Shown in pieces: positions 21,457-29,896 of a stretch of 64,000 nt of DNA. The stretch comes from Chthoniobacterales bacterium. GTDB taxonomy: Bacteria; Verrucomicrobiota; Verrucomicrobiia; Chthoniobacterales; UBA6821. Each line of letters opens with the position of its first letter. Position 1 is the stretch's first letter. The stretch spans positions 1 to 64,000 of the forward strand of contig JAIEQL010000030.1 of the NCBI GenBank assembly GCA_019747735.1, given 5' to 3'. The translations under genes were made by a program, and so were the position numbers. The notes beneath the pieces are model-generated. The model was not told the origin of the DNA and did not search any database. It saw only the letters and a program-made list of their open reading frames with translations.

Positions 21457-22919
21457 TTAAAATAGCACAAGAAGCAAGGCCCCCAATGCAATCAAAATTC
21501 CCAATCCTATCAAAATAAAATAGTGACTCAATAAAAAGGCAACAGCTTGATCATAGCGACCTTCTACGGCAGTTCCATCTGGAGAAGGTTTGTGGATATT
21601 GCTTGGCAAAACTTGTTGGACAGCAGGATAAGAAAGAATTAAGGCTAGGCGTTCTGCACTAGGGTAAGGAATTTCTAAAAATTTTTTATCTTGGAGATCA
21701 TGAATATTTCCTGAGCGTTGATAATAGGTGACATTCTTTTCCTGAATAAGAGAGTTTATTTTTTTTCTTCTAACTGATGAAGACCCACTTTGTAAAACCA
21801 GGAAAAAAGTCCATAAAAAATGATAACTGTCCAAGTTGCTAGTGCTAGCACTTTTATTTTTCCTGGCTTCCAAGAGATCCCATCAAAAAAGCAGGCGAAA
21901 TTTATCAACACAGACACAGCAAAAAAATCTGTATAACGAGGGGCCATGCATCCCATAGAACGGCCGTAAGCGATACTCATTATTTGAATGCTACTCCAAA
22001 TCACAAGCCCTAACAAAATCCAGCGACGATCATGACACGATCTTGGTTGAAGCAAAAAATTTCCGCAAAAAAGGAGAACAGGAATATTTCTCACCAAAAA
22101 CCATCCTATTTGTCCTGGCAAAGGCCAGCTCATTATTATCATCAAGGACTCTAAAAACTGCCGTATTGAATGAGCTTTTAAAGGAGCATGACCTAGGATT
22201 GTTGGTGTCATCTTAATCCCGAGCAGAACAAGCGATCCCAATAAAAGAAGCGCCACGGCACAACGCAGAGAACGATTAATCCCCAGCAGATATTGAACTC
22301 CTAGCACTATGACTCCTGCTGCAAGAGCAAAAACTCCTGAAGCCAAAGAGAAAAAAGAAACCACCCCAAAGAAAATGCCTGTCCACCATAACCAAGAAAA
22401 AGGTTCTTTTTCTATAAGGAGAAAAAGGGCAGGCAGAGAAAAAATGAGGACAAAATAAAACTGAGATTGAAATCCAGCGAGCGTATTTTCCCACCCAAAA
22501 GGGATGGAGAAAAAAAGAGCAAGAAGAAGCAAGAACGGAAAAAATGTTTTTTTTCCTAATGTGTACACAAGCACCGCCAGCGTTATTAAAAGAGCAACGA
22601 GGTGAAAGAAAGCATTGGCCACCATCTGAAACAATGGATTCCAAAGTCCATTCACTTTCAGAAGCAGTAACGCTAGCAAACGTGTAGTAAAAATTCGATG
22701 CTCATTGTGAGGCGCTAAAAGCTGATCAAGTGTTAGTGTTCCTTCTAAAAAGGGCTTATACAAATTCATAGCCTCAGCGTCCCATTGATCCCAGAAAGGA
22801 ATGGCACTTCCAAAATGAAAAATAACGCCGCATTTAACTCCTAAAAAAAAGCAACAGAAAGAGAGGAGCGCCACTCCTATGATCAATAAAGATCGATTTT
22901 GTTTTGTAAGAAAATGCAT
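21457..22919 (-). CDS. Polytopic membrane protein, frameshifted (GT-C-like)
   Basis: Two overlapping frames make one protein. Residues 1-387 (22919-21756) hold about nine to ten hydrophobic helices and the motif FWDQWDAEAMNLYKPFLEG...LAPHNEHRI. The frame then stops at an A8 run (plus-strand T run 21759-21766). The other frame continues with INSLIQEKNVTYYQRSGNIH through to a last helix, FILIGLGILIALGALLLVLF, before the stop at 21457. Adding one A gives 487 residues with no other change. The family is unnamed to me; the Asp/His-rich first loop resembles GT-C glycosyltransferases. A paralogue lies at 35940-37703. Whether the shift is a sequencing error, slippage or a mutation is open. Confidence 0.72.
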
Positions 22920-22933
22920 AAATAAAAAATTTA

Positions 22934-23674
22934 CTATCTCCGATAATCTCCGCGGCTAAAATACTTCTCCAGCCAAAGGTAGAGGCAGATAAAAAGATAG
23001 CGACTCCCCATTTCTTTGATTTTTAATTTGGCAACGCCATATTTACGATTGCTCCACATGATAGGGGTCACTTTCCATGAATATCCGCGCACAATGGCTT
23101 TCAATGGAATTTCAACAGTGAGGTTAAAATGAGGCGCTATTAAAGGACGGCATCCCTCAATGACAGAACGGCGGTAAGCCTTAAAAGCATTTGTCGTGTC
23201 ATTCAGCGGAATAGCAAATAATACCTTCACAAAAAAATTGGCCATACGATTGATCAACAGTTTGACCTTAGGATAATCAATCACCTGACTTCCTCGCATA
23301 AAGCGGCTTCCAAAGGCACACTCATATCCTTCATCATTGAGCAGACGCCAATATTTCACAGCATCCTTTGGTGAATCAGAAGCATCCGCCATCATGATCA
23401 CTACCGCATCCCCTTTGATATGGTCTAATCCATAAATAATAGCTCGACCAAAACCATGCGCTCCTTCGTTGCGAAATGGTCTTAAGGTAGGAATCTCTTT
23501 TTCTTTTAATTGCTGTAATAACTCCCATGTGCCATCAGTAGAACCATCGTCTACTACAACAATTTCATGAGTGATGTCAGCAGCAGAAAACGTTTCATAA
23601 ATATCACGCAATGTTTCTGGCAACGACTCCACTTCATCGCGAGCTGGAATAACGACTGAATAAAGATGGAGCAT
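22934..23674 (-). CDS. Glycosyltransferase family 2 (dolichol-phosphate-mannose-synthase-like)
   Basis: About 246 residues (a second start six codons upstream at 23692 is possible). A GT-A nucleotide-sugar transferase: YSVVIPARDEVESLPETL at the N-terminus, EIVVVDDGSTDGTW, the AHGFGRAIIYGLDHIKGDAV stretch, and a catalytic-type MMADASDSP in the DxD position. No membrane helices at the C-terminus. It resembles enzymes that load sugars onto polyprenyl phosphate, so it may supply a lipid-linked sugar for the GT-C-like membrane protein encoded next to it. Confidence 0.85.
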   Translation of the reverse strand: MLHLYSVVIPARDEVESLPETLRDIYETFSAADITHEIVVVDDGSTDGTWELLQQLKEKEIPTLRPFRNEGAHGFGRAIIYGLDHIKGDAVVIMMADASDSPKDAVKYWRLLNDEGYECAFGSRFMRGSQVIDYPKVKLLINRMANFFVKVLFAIPLNDTTNAFKAYRRSVIEGCRPLIAPHFNLTVEIPLKAIVRGYSWKVTPIMWSNRKYGVAKLKIKEMGSRYLFICLYLWLEKYFSRGDYRR

Positions 23675-23701
23675 TCCTGGCGGATGGATCATATTTTAGG
23701 T

Positions 23702-23800
23702 TTAAAAAGGAGCTGACAATTCCAGCCACTCAGGATAAGCCTCTGCATGAAGGGCAATCTCTTCTTTCTTTGCATAGAGTTTTTTGGGTACTAACTCCAT
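23702..23800 (-). pseudogene. 3' fragment of a second sugar epimerase gene
   Basis: 23704-23765 matches 24640-24701 (the 3' end of the intact epimerase gene) with only two differences in 62 bases. The fragment can be read as a 32-codon frame ending EIALHAEAYPEWLELSAPF, versus AHPEWLELSAPF in the intact copy. The preceding codons (KKLYAKKE) differ from the intact gene, so it is a remnant of a paralogue rather than a simple local copy. Confidence 0.8.
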
Positions 23801-23826
23801 ATTAACTCAGTTTTTATGTGCTATAA

Positions 23827-23997
23827 GTTAACCCGAGTTCCGCAGTTAGGGTGGATGATATTTTGTAACAACTTGGTCTCAAGGTAGTTTTTAAAAGGAT
23901 GCGGTGTATGTGTCATACATAAGTGATTTGAAAAAACAGCTTGAGGCCGAGTATGTTGCGAAAAATCTTCATTCATAACTGCGGAACTCGGGGTAAC
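23827..23997. mobile_element. MITE-like element with 22-bp terminal inverted repeats
   Basis: The 22-bp ends at 23827-23848 and 23976-23997 are inverted repeats with one mismatch (core CCGAGTTCCGCAGTTA). The 171-bp unit holds no substantial gene. It sits between the epimerase fragment and an orphan gene. Size, non-coding interior and terminal repeats fit a miniature transposable element. I could not define a target duplication. Confidence 0.65.
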
Positions 23998-24006
23998 GCC
24001 AATAAC

Positions 24007-24579
24007 CTACAGGACTGAAGAAAATTTTGGAGCAAGCTCTGCTGGCTTTTCTTTTAGGATGTTAAGAATTCTATCATGACTCATTCCTTCTGGAGCTAAT
24101 ATAGCCAACCCTAGCTCAAAAAAATGAATAGGATCATTACTAGAGCTAGTAACATTTAGAACAACGTTGCCTCTTTTAATATCAAGATTGCCAACGTAAG
24201 AGAGAGTTGGCGTTAGGATTTTTTCTTTAACTTGATTATTAACTGTTCCAATTGTTCTCCCTTGATACTCAATTGTTATTTGACTATGATTATATGCTTG
24301 CCATGTATAAACCCAAAGGGACTGCACCCCCCTTCTAGCAGGCTTTCCTAACTTGAGATTAAAAGTTAAGGGAGATTTAACACCATTGGCAAATAAGAAA
24401 TTGAAAGGAGCTCCGCGGTTAATCGATTGGAGTTTTTCTGTTGCTCCAGAGTATGTTTCTAAAAACTTATAGACTTCAATTTCAGGAATATTCTGTTTTT
24501 TTACAACAAAAAAAACCGATAGAGAATATCCTAATGCTAATATTAAGATTAATAATATTGAAATTTTAAGTTTTTCCAT
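24007..24579 (-). CDS. Hypothetical single-pass membrane protein
   Basis: About 190 residues from the ATG at 24579 (an in-frame start at 24606 also exists). It begins with a Lys-rich stretch and one hydrophobic helix, ISILLILILALGYSLSVFFV, so it is probably anchored in the inner membrane with the remainder outside. The soluble part looks beta-rich (SQITIEYQGRTIGTV, NVVLNVTSSS), possibly a carbohydrate-binding-like fold. I recognise no family. It lies in the piece inserted between the epimerase remnant and the intact epimerase gene and appears AT-rich relative to them. Confidence 0.6.
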   Translation of the reverse strand: MEKLKISILLILILALGYSLSVFFVVKKQNIPEIEVYKFLETYSGATEKLQSINRGAPFNFLFANGVKSPLTFNLKLGKPARRGVQSLWVYTWQAYNHSQITIEYQGRTIGTVNNQVKEKILTPTLSYVGNLDIKRGNVVLNVTSSSNDPIHFFELGLAILAPEGMSHDRILNILKEKPAELAPKFSSVL

Positions 24580-24637
24580 TTTTATTTTTTTCAATTGTAA
24601 CGTCATTTTTTAAGCTGTGTTAAGTTAAACTTTGTTA

Positions 24638-25711
24638 TCAAAAAGGAGCCGACAATTCCAGCCACTCAGGATGAGCCTCTGCATGAAGGGCAATCTCTTC
24701 TAAAATTTCTTCCGGACTAAGCTTTGGCTGCCAACCCCAGATTTGCTTGGCTTTGGTCGAATCCAAAACCATCCAAGGGATATCAAAGGCTCTTTTTTCC
24801 TGACTTTCAGCAATCTCATGAGGAGCAAAACGCCGAGCACACCATTGGGAAAGCTGTCGGAGAGAGTAAGCAGAAGCGGTACCACCGGAACAATTCACCG
24901 TGCGATTTTCTATCAATGGAACAGTTCCTTGAAGCTGCATGGCAACAAGCGATGCAAGATCACGAGGATGCAGGCAGTCGCGGACTTGATGTCCTTGACC
25001 ATCAAAGCCGATATATTTCAGTGGACGTTTTCTCAAATAGCTGTTGATCCAGTAAGAAAAAATTCCTTGATCGGCTCTCCCAAACTGCCCAGCTCCTGCA
25101 AGAACGCCACAACGATTGATGAAAACAGGAAAATCAAAAGTCGCTCCATATTCCAATGCCAGCAATTCCGAAGCTCTCTTGGTCGAGCCATAGAGAGAAA
25201 GAGGAGGTTCCGCTGAAAAAGTTTCACTAACTCCGTGCTTTGTAATGCCAGTTGGCAAGTCCGTTTCCTGAGCCGGTTGAAACGCACCATCGACTACATG
25301 CACGGGCAGAGCTGCCATCGGTGGGATCGAATAAACGCGACTCGTGCTTAGCAAAATGAAGCGTGCCTGATGCTGTTTGCAATACTCCAGCATATTAATG
25401 GTGCCCCCAAGATTGTGCTCGATCAACTGGCGTGAACTCGTCTTTCCATCAACTCCCGCAAGGACACTTGGGTTGGCTGCGGCATCAATAACGACATCCA
25501 CACGAGGCAACGACTCTAAATCACTCGCCATCCGTAAATCACCATGAAACAGTTGGACTCCCAATTTTTTTAACGCCCGACGATTGCCTTCACTTCCGGG
25601 ACGAATAAAATTATCGAGACCCACAAGCTCAAGATGGCTGTGTTGTTCTTTTAGAGCATGAGCTAAGGCATTGCCTACAAATCCACAGATACCGGTGATG
25701 AGTAGCTTCAT
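24638..25711 (-). CDS. NAD-dependent nucleotide-sugar epimerase/dehydratase (SDR)
   Basis: 357 residues from ATG at 25711 (an upstream start at 25735 would overlap the previous gene). N-terminal Rossmann motif LLITGICGFVGNALAHAL, the SDR active-site order Ser/Thr (LLSTSRVYSI) and Tyr-x-x-x-Lys (LYGSTKRASELL), and GHQVRDCLHPRDLASLV near the C-terminus. The last is the VRDxLHxxDLA motif of CDP-paratose 2-epimerase-like enzymes. It follows another SDR gene by 16 bp and belongs to the CDP-dideoxyhexose group. The exact reaction is uncertain. Confidence 0.82.
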   Translation of the reverse strand: MKLLITGICGFVGNALAHALKEQHSHLELVGLDNFIRPGSEGNRRALKKLGVQLFHGDLRMASDLESLPRVDVVIDAAANPSVLAGVDGKTSSRQLIEHNLGGTINMLEYCKQHQARFILLSTSRVYSIPPMAALPVHVVDGAFQPAQETDLPTGITKHGVSETFSAEPPLSLYGSTKRASELLALEYGATFDFPVFINRCGVLAGAGQFGRADQGIFSYWINSYLRKRPLKYIGFDGQGHQVRDCLHPRDLASLVAMQLQGTVPLIENRTVNCSGGTASAYSLRQLSQWCARRFAPHEIAESQEKRAFDIPWMVLDSTKAKQIWGWQPKLSPEEILEEIALHAEAHPEWLELSAPF

Positions 25712-25727
25712 CCTTTTATCCTTTTTA

Positions 25728-26783
25728 TTAGCCACTTCTCCCCCGCCACGCTCTCACAATCTGCTTCATCGTCTCCTCCAAGGATTGGGTGATATCCCAG
25801 GTCGGATAGTGAGCTCTCATTTTCCGAAGGTCAGAATAGTAGCAAATATGATCTCCGAGGCGATTTTGTTCGACGTAAGTAAAAATTTGTTTCTTTCCGG
25901 TCAACGCCTCAGTCATTTTGAAGGCTTCTAAAATGGAGGTGCTGTTTTCCTTTCCGCCACCCAAGTTATAAACCTCAGCCACTCGCGGAACCTTGATAAA
26001 AGCGGCCATGAAAAGGGCCACATCGAGAGAGTGAATGTTATCCCGAACTTGCTTTCCTTGATAACCGTAAATCTTGTACTCTTTTCCCTCCAGATTGCAT
26101 TTGACTAGGTAAGAAAGAAAACCATGAAGCTCGACGCCGGAGTGATTAGGTCCTGTCAGACACCCTCCACGCAAGCAGCAGGTTGGCATATCAAAATAGC
26201 GCCCATACTCCTGCACCATGACATCAGCGGCAACTTTAGAGGCGCCAAAAAGAGAATGCTTCGATTGATCAATAGTGAAATGCTCTGCAATCCCATGCTC
26301 ATATATCGGGTCATCGTAGTCATACCGAGTTTCGAGCTCTTTCATCTTAATGAGATTGGGAGCATCGCCATAGACTTTATTGGTCGACATGTGAACAAAA
26401 GGAGCCTCAGGACAAAACTGCCGAGCAGCTTCTAAAAGATTCATCGTGCCCACAGCATTGGTATCAAAATCATCAAAAGGAATAGCTGCCGCGCGATCAT
26501 GCGAAGGTTGTGCTGCTGTATGCACAATGACATCGGGTCTTAATTCTTTTACTAACGCTAAAATCCCAGCCCGATCACGAATATCAATTTCATGATGTCT
26601 AAAATGAGGCACTTCAGCAACGAGCCGCTCTTGATTCCAACGCGTATCGCCTTGAATTCCGAAAAAAACAGCCCGTTGGTTGTTATCGATTCCATGAACC
26701 TGATAACCTTGTTCAAAACCAAAGTAACGAACGACTTCAGAGCCGATGAGACCAGAGGAACCAGTAATGAGAAGCTTTTTCAT
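25728..26783 (-). CDS. CDP-paratose 2-epimerase-like protein
   Basis: 351 residues. SDR epimerase: [18 protein letters not shown] at the N-terminus, [13 protein letters not shown] with the catalytic Ser/Thr region, then [12 protein letters not shown], where the usual Tyr of the YxxxK motif is Phe (FGASK), and [14 protein letters not shown] plus [16 protein letters not shown] near the C-terminus. The last motifs are typical of RfbE/Tyv (CDP-tyvelose 2-epimerase), where Phe also replaces Tyr in some members as I recall. It would convert CDP-paratose to CDP-tyvelose if the upstream pathway provides it. Confidence 0.78.
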   Translation of the reverse strand: MKKLLITGSSGLIGSEVVRYFGFEQGYQVHGIDNNQRAVFFGIQGDTRWNQERLVAEVPHFRHHEIDIRDRAGILALVKELRPDVIVHTAAQPSHDRAAAIPFDDFDTNAVGTMNLLEAARQFCPEAPFVHMSTNKVYGDAPNLIKMKELETRYDYDDPIYEHGIAEHFTIDQSKHSLFGASKVAADVMVQEYGRYFDMPTCCLRGGCLTGPNHSGVELHGFLSYLVKCNLEGKEYKIYGYQGKQVRDNIHSLDVALFMAAFIKVPRVAEVYNLGGGKENSTSILEAFKMTEALTGKKQIFTYVEQNRLGDHICYYSDLRKMRAHYPTWDITQSLEETMKQIVRAWRGRSG

Positions 26784-26840
26784 AGTGACGATACGTTGTA
26801 ATGGAAAGATTGCTGTTGAGAAAGAAGTTATTCTTAAAAA

Positions 26841-27872
26841 TTACTTTCTCAACCAATCACGATGTTTTCGAATACTCTCTCGCAGTGAAAAATACTCTTT
26901 CAAGCCCAATTCTCGTTGAGCGCGTTGGGTACTGGGAACATAAAAGGTAGAGACACCTCCTGTCTCAACGCGAATCGGTTCTTGTAGATGACACTCTTGG
27001 TGAACTTGCTCAGCCACTTCTCGAATGGTGAAACCGCGCTCTGAGCCAACATTGTAAGGGTGACACGGCTTACCTTGAAAGAGAATAGTCCACAACCAGA
27101 CGACCAGATCTGCGGCATACAAATAAGAACGAATGGAGCTTCCATCGCTTTTGATTACGATTGGTTTTTTTTCTAAAGCAGCTTGAACAAAATTCCCTAA
27201 AGCAAAATGAGCATCGAGTGGCAAATGAGGTCCCGCAAAGGCAAAGCAACGCGCCACAGTCGTTTTCAACTGATATTGCTCATGATAAAGAACACACAAT
27301 AACTCTGCCACGCGCTTTCCTTCACCGTAGGCCGAGGACGGATTCATGGGGTTTGGAGCAGTGGGACATGTTTCAGAAACGGGACCTATTGTTGGGGAAA
27401 GCTCGCCATAAACCGCACCAGAGCTGACAAAAAGAAAACGCTTTGCTTCACAAGCAACTGCAAAATCAAGCGCGCGTCGTGTTCCTTGAATAATCGTATC
27501 GAGCATCTCCAAGGGGGACACGGGCACACTAGAGGTCGTACCTGCGTGAATCACATGTGAAAATTTTCCGCTTGGGAAAATAAAGTCTCTCACATCACCA
27601 GCATGCATTGTAATTGCTGGATGGTTGACGATGCGAGGCGCCTTTTCAGCAAAAGCAGCGGGATTGCGACTGAGACCCACAAGTTCTGCACCCAATTTTA
27701 ATTGTTCATTGGCATACAAAAAAGTTTCCAACAACCAAATTCCAAAAAACCCAGTGGCCCCCGTCACAAAAATCCGACCTCCTCGCATCTGCTCCCAAAG
27801 CGGCTTGGTGTGGGTTAAGACATGCTCAAGGTCTTCTCGAGGCAGTGGCGAAAAAAAGGGGGGGTTACTCAT
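26841..27872 (-). CDS. NAD(P)-dependent SDR, paratose/abequose synthase-like
   Basis: About 343 residues from ATG at 27872. The longer frame to 27926 overlaps the toxin gene. Motifs: GRIFVTGATGFFGIWLLETF, LFVSSGAVYGELSP with the catalytic Ser, and SAYGEGKRVAELLCVLYHEQ with Tyr-x-x-x-Lys. It resembles SDR reductases/epimerases next to rfbFGH in dideoxyhexose loci, so it may make CDP-paratose or CDP-abequose by 4-keto reduction. A UDP- or dTDP-sugar substrate is also possible. The start overlaps the toxin stop by 8 bp. Confidence 0.78.
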   Translation of the reverse strand: MSNPPFFSPLPREDLEHVLTHTKPLWEQMRGGRIFVTGATGFFGIWLLETFLYANEQLKLGAELVGLSRNPAAFAEKAPRIVNHPAITMHAGDVRDFIFPSGKFSHVIHAGTTSSVPVSPLEMLDTIIQGTRRALDFAVACEAKRFLFVSSGAVYGELSPTIGPVSETCPTAPNPMNPSSAYGEGKRVAELLCVLYHEQYQLKTTVARCFAFAGPHLPLDAHFALGNFVQAALEKKPIVIKSDGSSIRSYLYAADLVVWLWTILFQGKPCHPYNVGSERGFTIREVAEQVHQECHLQEPIRVETGGVSTFYVPSTQRAQRELGLKEYFSLRESIRKHRDWLRK

Positions 27873-28173
27873 ACTCACGGATTTTTGGGGCTCCTCGAGC
27901 GGCATGCCAGTAGCGAAGAACTTCAACCTGCTTCTTCAAAAAGTTGATTTCGTAAGTCACACGATAATTGCCAACAATAAGCTCTCGTATCGTTCCATCA
28001 CCTGCTTCAGGAAACATACGTCCTATCTCAGGATGCGTTTTCAATATCTGAATTTTCGAAAAGAGCCGATGTCCAAAACGCAGAGCTACTTGAGGAGAAT
28101 CAATGGAAATATAACGTTGAATAGCTCTAAGGTCACGCCGCGCCTCAGGAGAATCAATGATTAGAAACACCAT
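27865..28173 (-). CDS. RelE/ParE-type toxin
   Basis: 102 residues. The fold signature is visible: SPEARRDLRAIQRYISID, a central RLFSKIQILKTHPEIGRMFP, then RELIVGNYRVTYEINFLKKQ and VEVLRYWHAARG at the end, the usual ParE/RelE pattern (RxLxxxxYRVxYxI, then HxxR). The likely action is either mRNA cleavage (RelE) or gyrase poisoning (ParE). The sequence does not tell which. It overlaps the antitoxin gene by 13 bp and is embedded between polysaccharide genes. Confidence 0.85.
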   Translation of the reverse strand: MVFLIIDSPEARRDLRAIQRYISIDSPQVALRFGHRLFSKIQILKTHPEIGRMFPEAGDGTIRELIVGNYRVTYEINFLKKQVEVLRYWHAARGAPKIREYE

Positions 28174-28358
28174 GAATAGAATTCTTTTTCAAGTTCTTCA
28201 TGTGTGATAAAATCTCCGCGTCTAATGGAAGCCCTAGCTTCTTCGATTGCTGCTACGAGCTCTACATCATAGGGAATAGAATCGAAGGAAAGATCTTTGC
28301 AAGAGGGCTCTGCTAAATCAGAGCTGAAAGCATGTACCGGTGGTTGTTGAGTGATCAT
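28161..28358 (-). CDS. Antitoxin of the RelE/ParE pair
   Basis: 65 residues, acidic. The C-terminal half AAIEEARASIRRGDFITHEE and LEKEFYSW is typical of small antitoxins that precede RelE/ParE toxins (pattern 'aieegradi..G...sheev..el..w'). The first half is variable and lacks an obvious DNA-binding domain. Positioned directly upstream of and overlapping the toxin gene, so both are co-translated. Confidence 0.82.
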   Translation of the reverse strand: MITQQPPVHAFSSDLAEPSCKDLSFDSIPYDVELVAAIEEARASIRRGDFITHEELEKEFYSWCF

Positions 28359-28388
28359 GGATGAGGCCTAACAGATTGAATTTCACAG

Positions 28389-29882
28389 TCAAGAAGGAAC
28401 ACAAAAACTCCGAATCACTCCAATCTCATAATCGAGCATCGCTCGAGTCAATCCAGGATAGGTTCCTAAAAAGAGAGCCTTACTCATGATTTCATCAGCT
28501 CCAGAAAGTTGTCCTACAACACGAAACGCACTAGGACGATCACGCTTGAGTTGCACAAAAGCTGGCTGCCTTACCAAGTTGCCACCAAAAAACATGCGGT
28601 TACCAATTTTCTTTTGGTCGAGATGCCGTGCCAAATCAGTGTGAGAAAAAGGCGCTGATGATTTCACACGCAGCATGAATCCAAACCAGGAACAATCCGT
28701 CTTACAACCAGAACCATCCCAGGTAAAACCAGTTTCTTTGTTCCAAGCAGTCGTATGCGTCGGCTGTGAAAATTCAAAAAAGTTTTCCAAATCAGCTAAT
28801 CCAACACGCAGGTATTCCCAGTTTTTTTTGCGAGCCTCGATAAAAAAGGGAAGCTTTTTCAGCTGCTGACGCCCAATCGCAGCTTGAGGATCGAGTGGTT
28901 TCAAATTAAATCCAAGATGACTATAAATATATTTGTGATCGTATCCCTTGGGGAGTTCACCCAACTGCCATTCAAAGCGTTTGTTGCATGTATTATCCTT
29001 GCCAGAGGCACACCAACAATCACGCCCCCAGTCGCGAAAGCTCTCTGCATAAGCCTTAAGCGGCGATCGAGAGATGATATTGACCGCACCTCCTTCTCCC
29101 ATTGTCAGGTGATGCGGAGGATAAAAAGATTGGGTTGAAAGATCACCCCAAGTGCCGGTGTAGCGGGTAATGCACTTTCCATTGGAAGGAATCCCTGGAG
29201 AATTTTCGGTAATACCTAAAGCCGCTGCCTGCTCGCAAGGCAGAGAATAAGTCGATCCCAAGGCATCACAATTATCTTCGATTAACCAAAGGTCATGACG
29301 TCGACAAAAAGCGAGGACCGTTCCCAAATCAAAAGGATTGCCCAGTGCATGAGCCATCATAACTACTTTTGTTTTCCCGGGAGAGAAAGCCTCTTCCAGT
29401 AAGGCTACATCGATGTTTCCCGTCGAGGGATGATTATCTAAAAAAACAGGAACTGCTCCCAATTGGATGATAGGAGCCACCGTTGTGGGAAATCCCGCTG
29501 CAACGGTAATCACTTCATCACCTGGCTGCAGGCGCTTGTGCGTGGGAAGTTTGTGCGTTGTCAAAGCTGCCAAGGCAACGAGATTGGCAGAGGAGCCTGA
29601 GTTTACCAAAAGCGAATATTTCACTCCCAAAAAAGAAGCCAATTCTTTTTCAAAAGCCGCCCCCTCCTTTCCTAGCGTTAGCCAAAAATCGAGGGTACTC
29701 CCAACAGCTGCCTCCACTTCGTCAGCATCAAACACACGACCAGCATAGGGAATCGTGGTTTCTCCTGGCACAAACGGTAATTGCTGCTTGGAAGCAGGTA
29801 AATTGGGCTGATGCAGAAGTGTGGAATATTCTCGTGTGAGACGGAGAATTTCCTTTTTGAGCTCTTCTGCTTTTTTATTCAT
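28389..29882 (-). CDS. rfbH: CDP-4-dehydro-6-deoxyglucose 3-dehydrase (E1)
   Basis: About 497 residues from ATG at 29882 (a GTG start at 29909 would overlap the previous gene). A PMP/PLP and [2Fe-2S] enzyme that removes the 3-hydroxyl of CDP-4-keto-6-deoxyglucose. The usual aminotransferase Lys is replaced by His in SFYPPHHLTMGEGGAV (second His, about residue 258), the known hallmark of E1 dehydrases. Cys residues of the GRDCWCASGKDNTCNKRF stretch fit the iron-sulfur ligands. The region around IEDNCDALGSTYS carries the cofactor Asp. There is a roughly 20-residue extra loop before GTWGD. Third enzyme of the rfbFGH set. Confidence 0.92.
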   Translation of the reverse strand: MNKKAEELKKEILRLTREYSTLLHQPNLPASKQQLPFVPGETTIPYAGRVFDADEVEAAVGSTLDFWLTLGKEGAAFEKELASFLGVKYSLLVNSGSSANLVALAALTTHKLPTHKRLQPGDEVITVAAGFPTTVAPIIQLGAVPVFLDNHPSTGNIDVALLEEAFSPGKTKVVMMAHALGNPFDLGTVLAFCRRHDLWLIEDNCDALGSTYSLPCEQAAALGITENSPGIPSNGKCITRYTGTWGDLSTQSFYPPHHLTMGEGGAVNIISRSPLKAYAESFRDWGRDCWCASGKDNTCNKRFEWQLGELPKGYDHKYIYSHLGFNLKPLDPQAAIGRQQLKKLPFFIEARKKNWEYLRVGLADLENFFEFSQPTHTTAWNKETGFTWDGSGCKTDCSWFGFMLRVKSSAPFSHTDLARHLDQKKIGNRMFFGGNLVRQPAFVQLKRDRPSAFRVVGQLSGADEIMSKALFLGTYPGLTRAMLDYEIGVIRSFCVPS

Positions 29883-29896
29883 GAAAAAAAAATCGG

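Noticed and set aside
23827-23997. CRISPR-like repeat pair
   Set aside because: Only two copies in opposite orientation; they are terminal inverted repeats.
24724-25216. Two overlapping plus-strand frames of 107 and 157 codons
   Set aside because: Antisense to the SDR epimerase gene with conserved motifs; no start signal or motif of their own.
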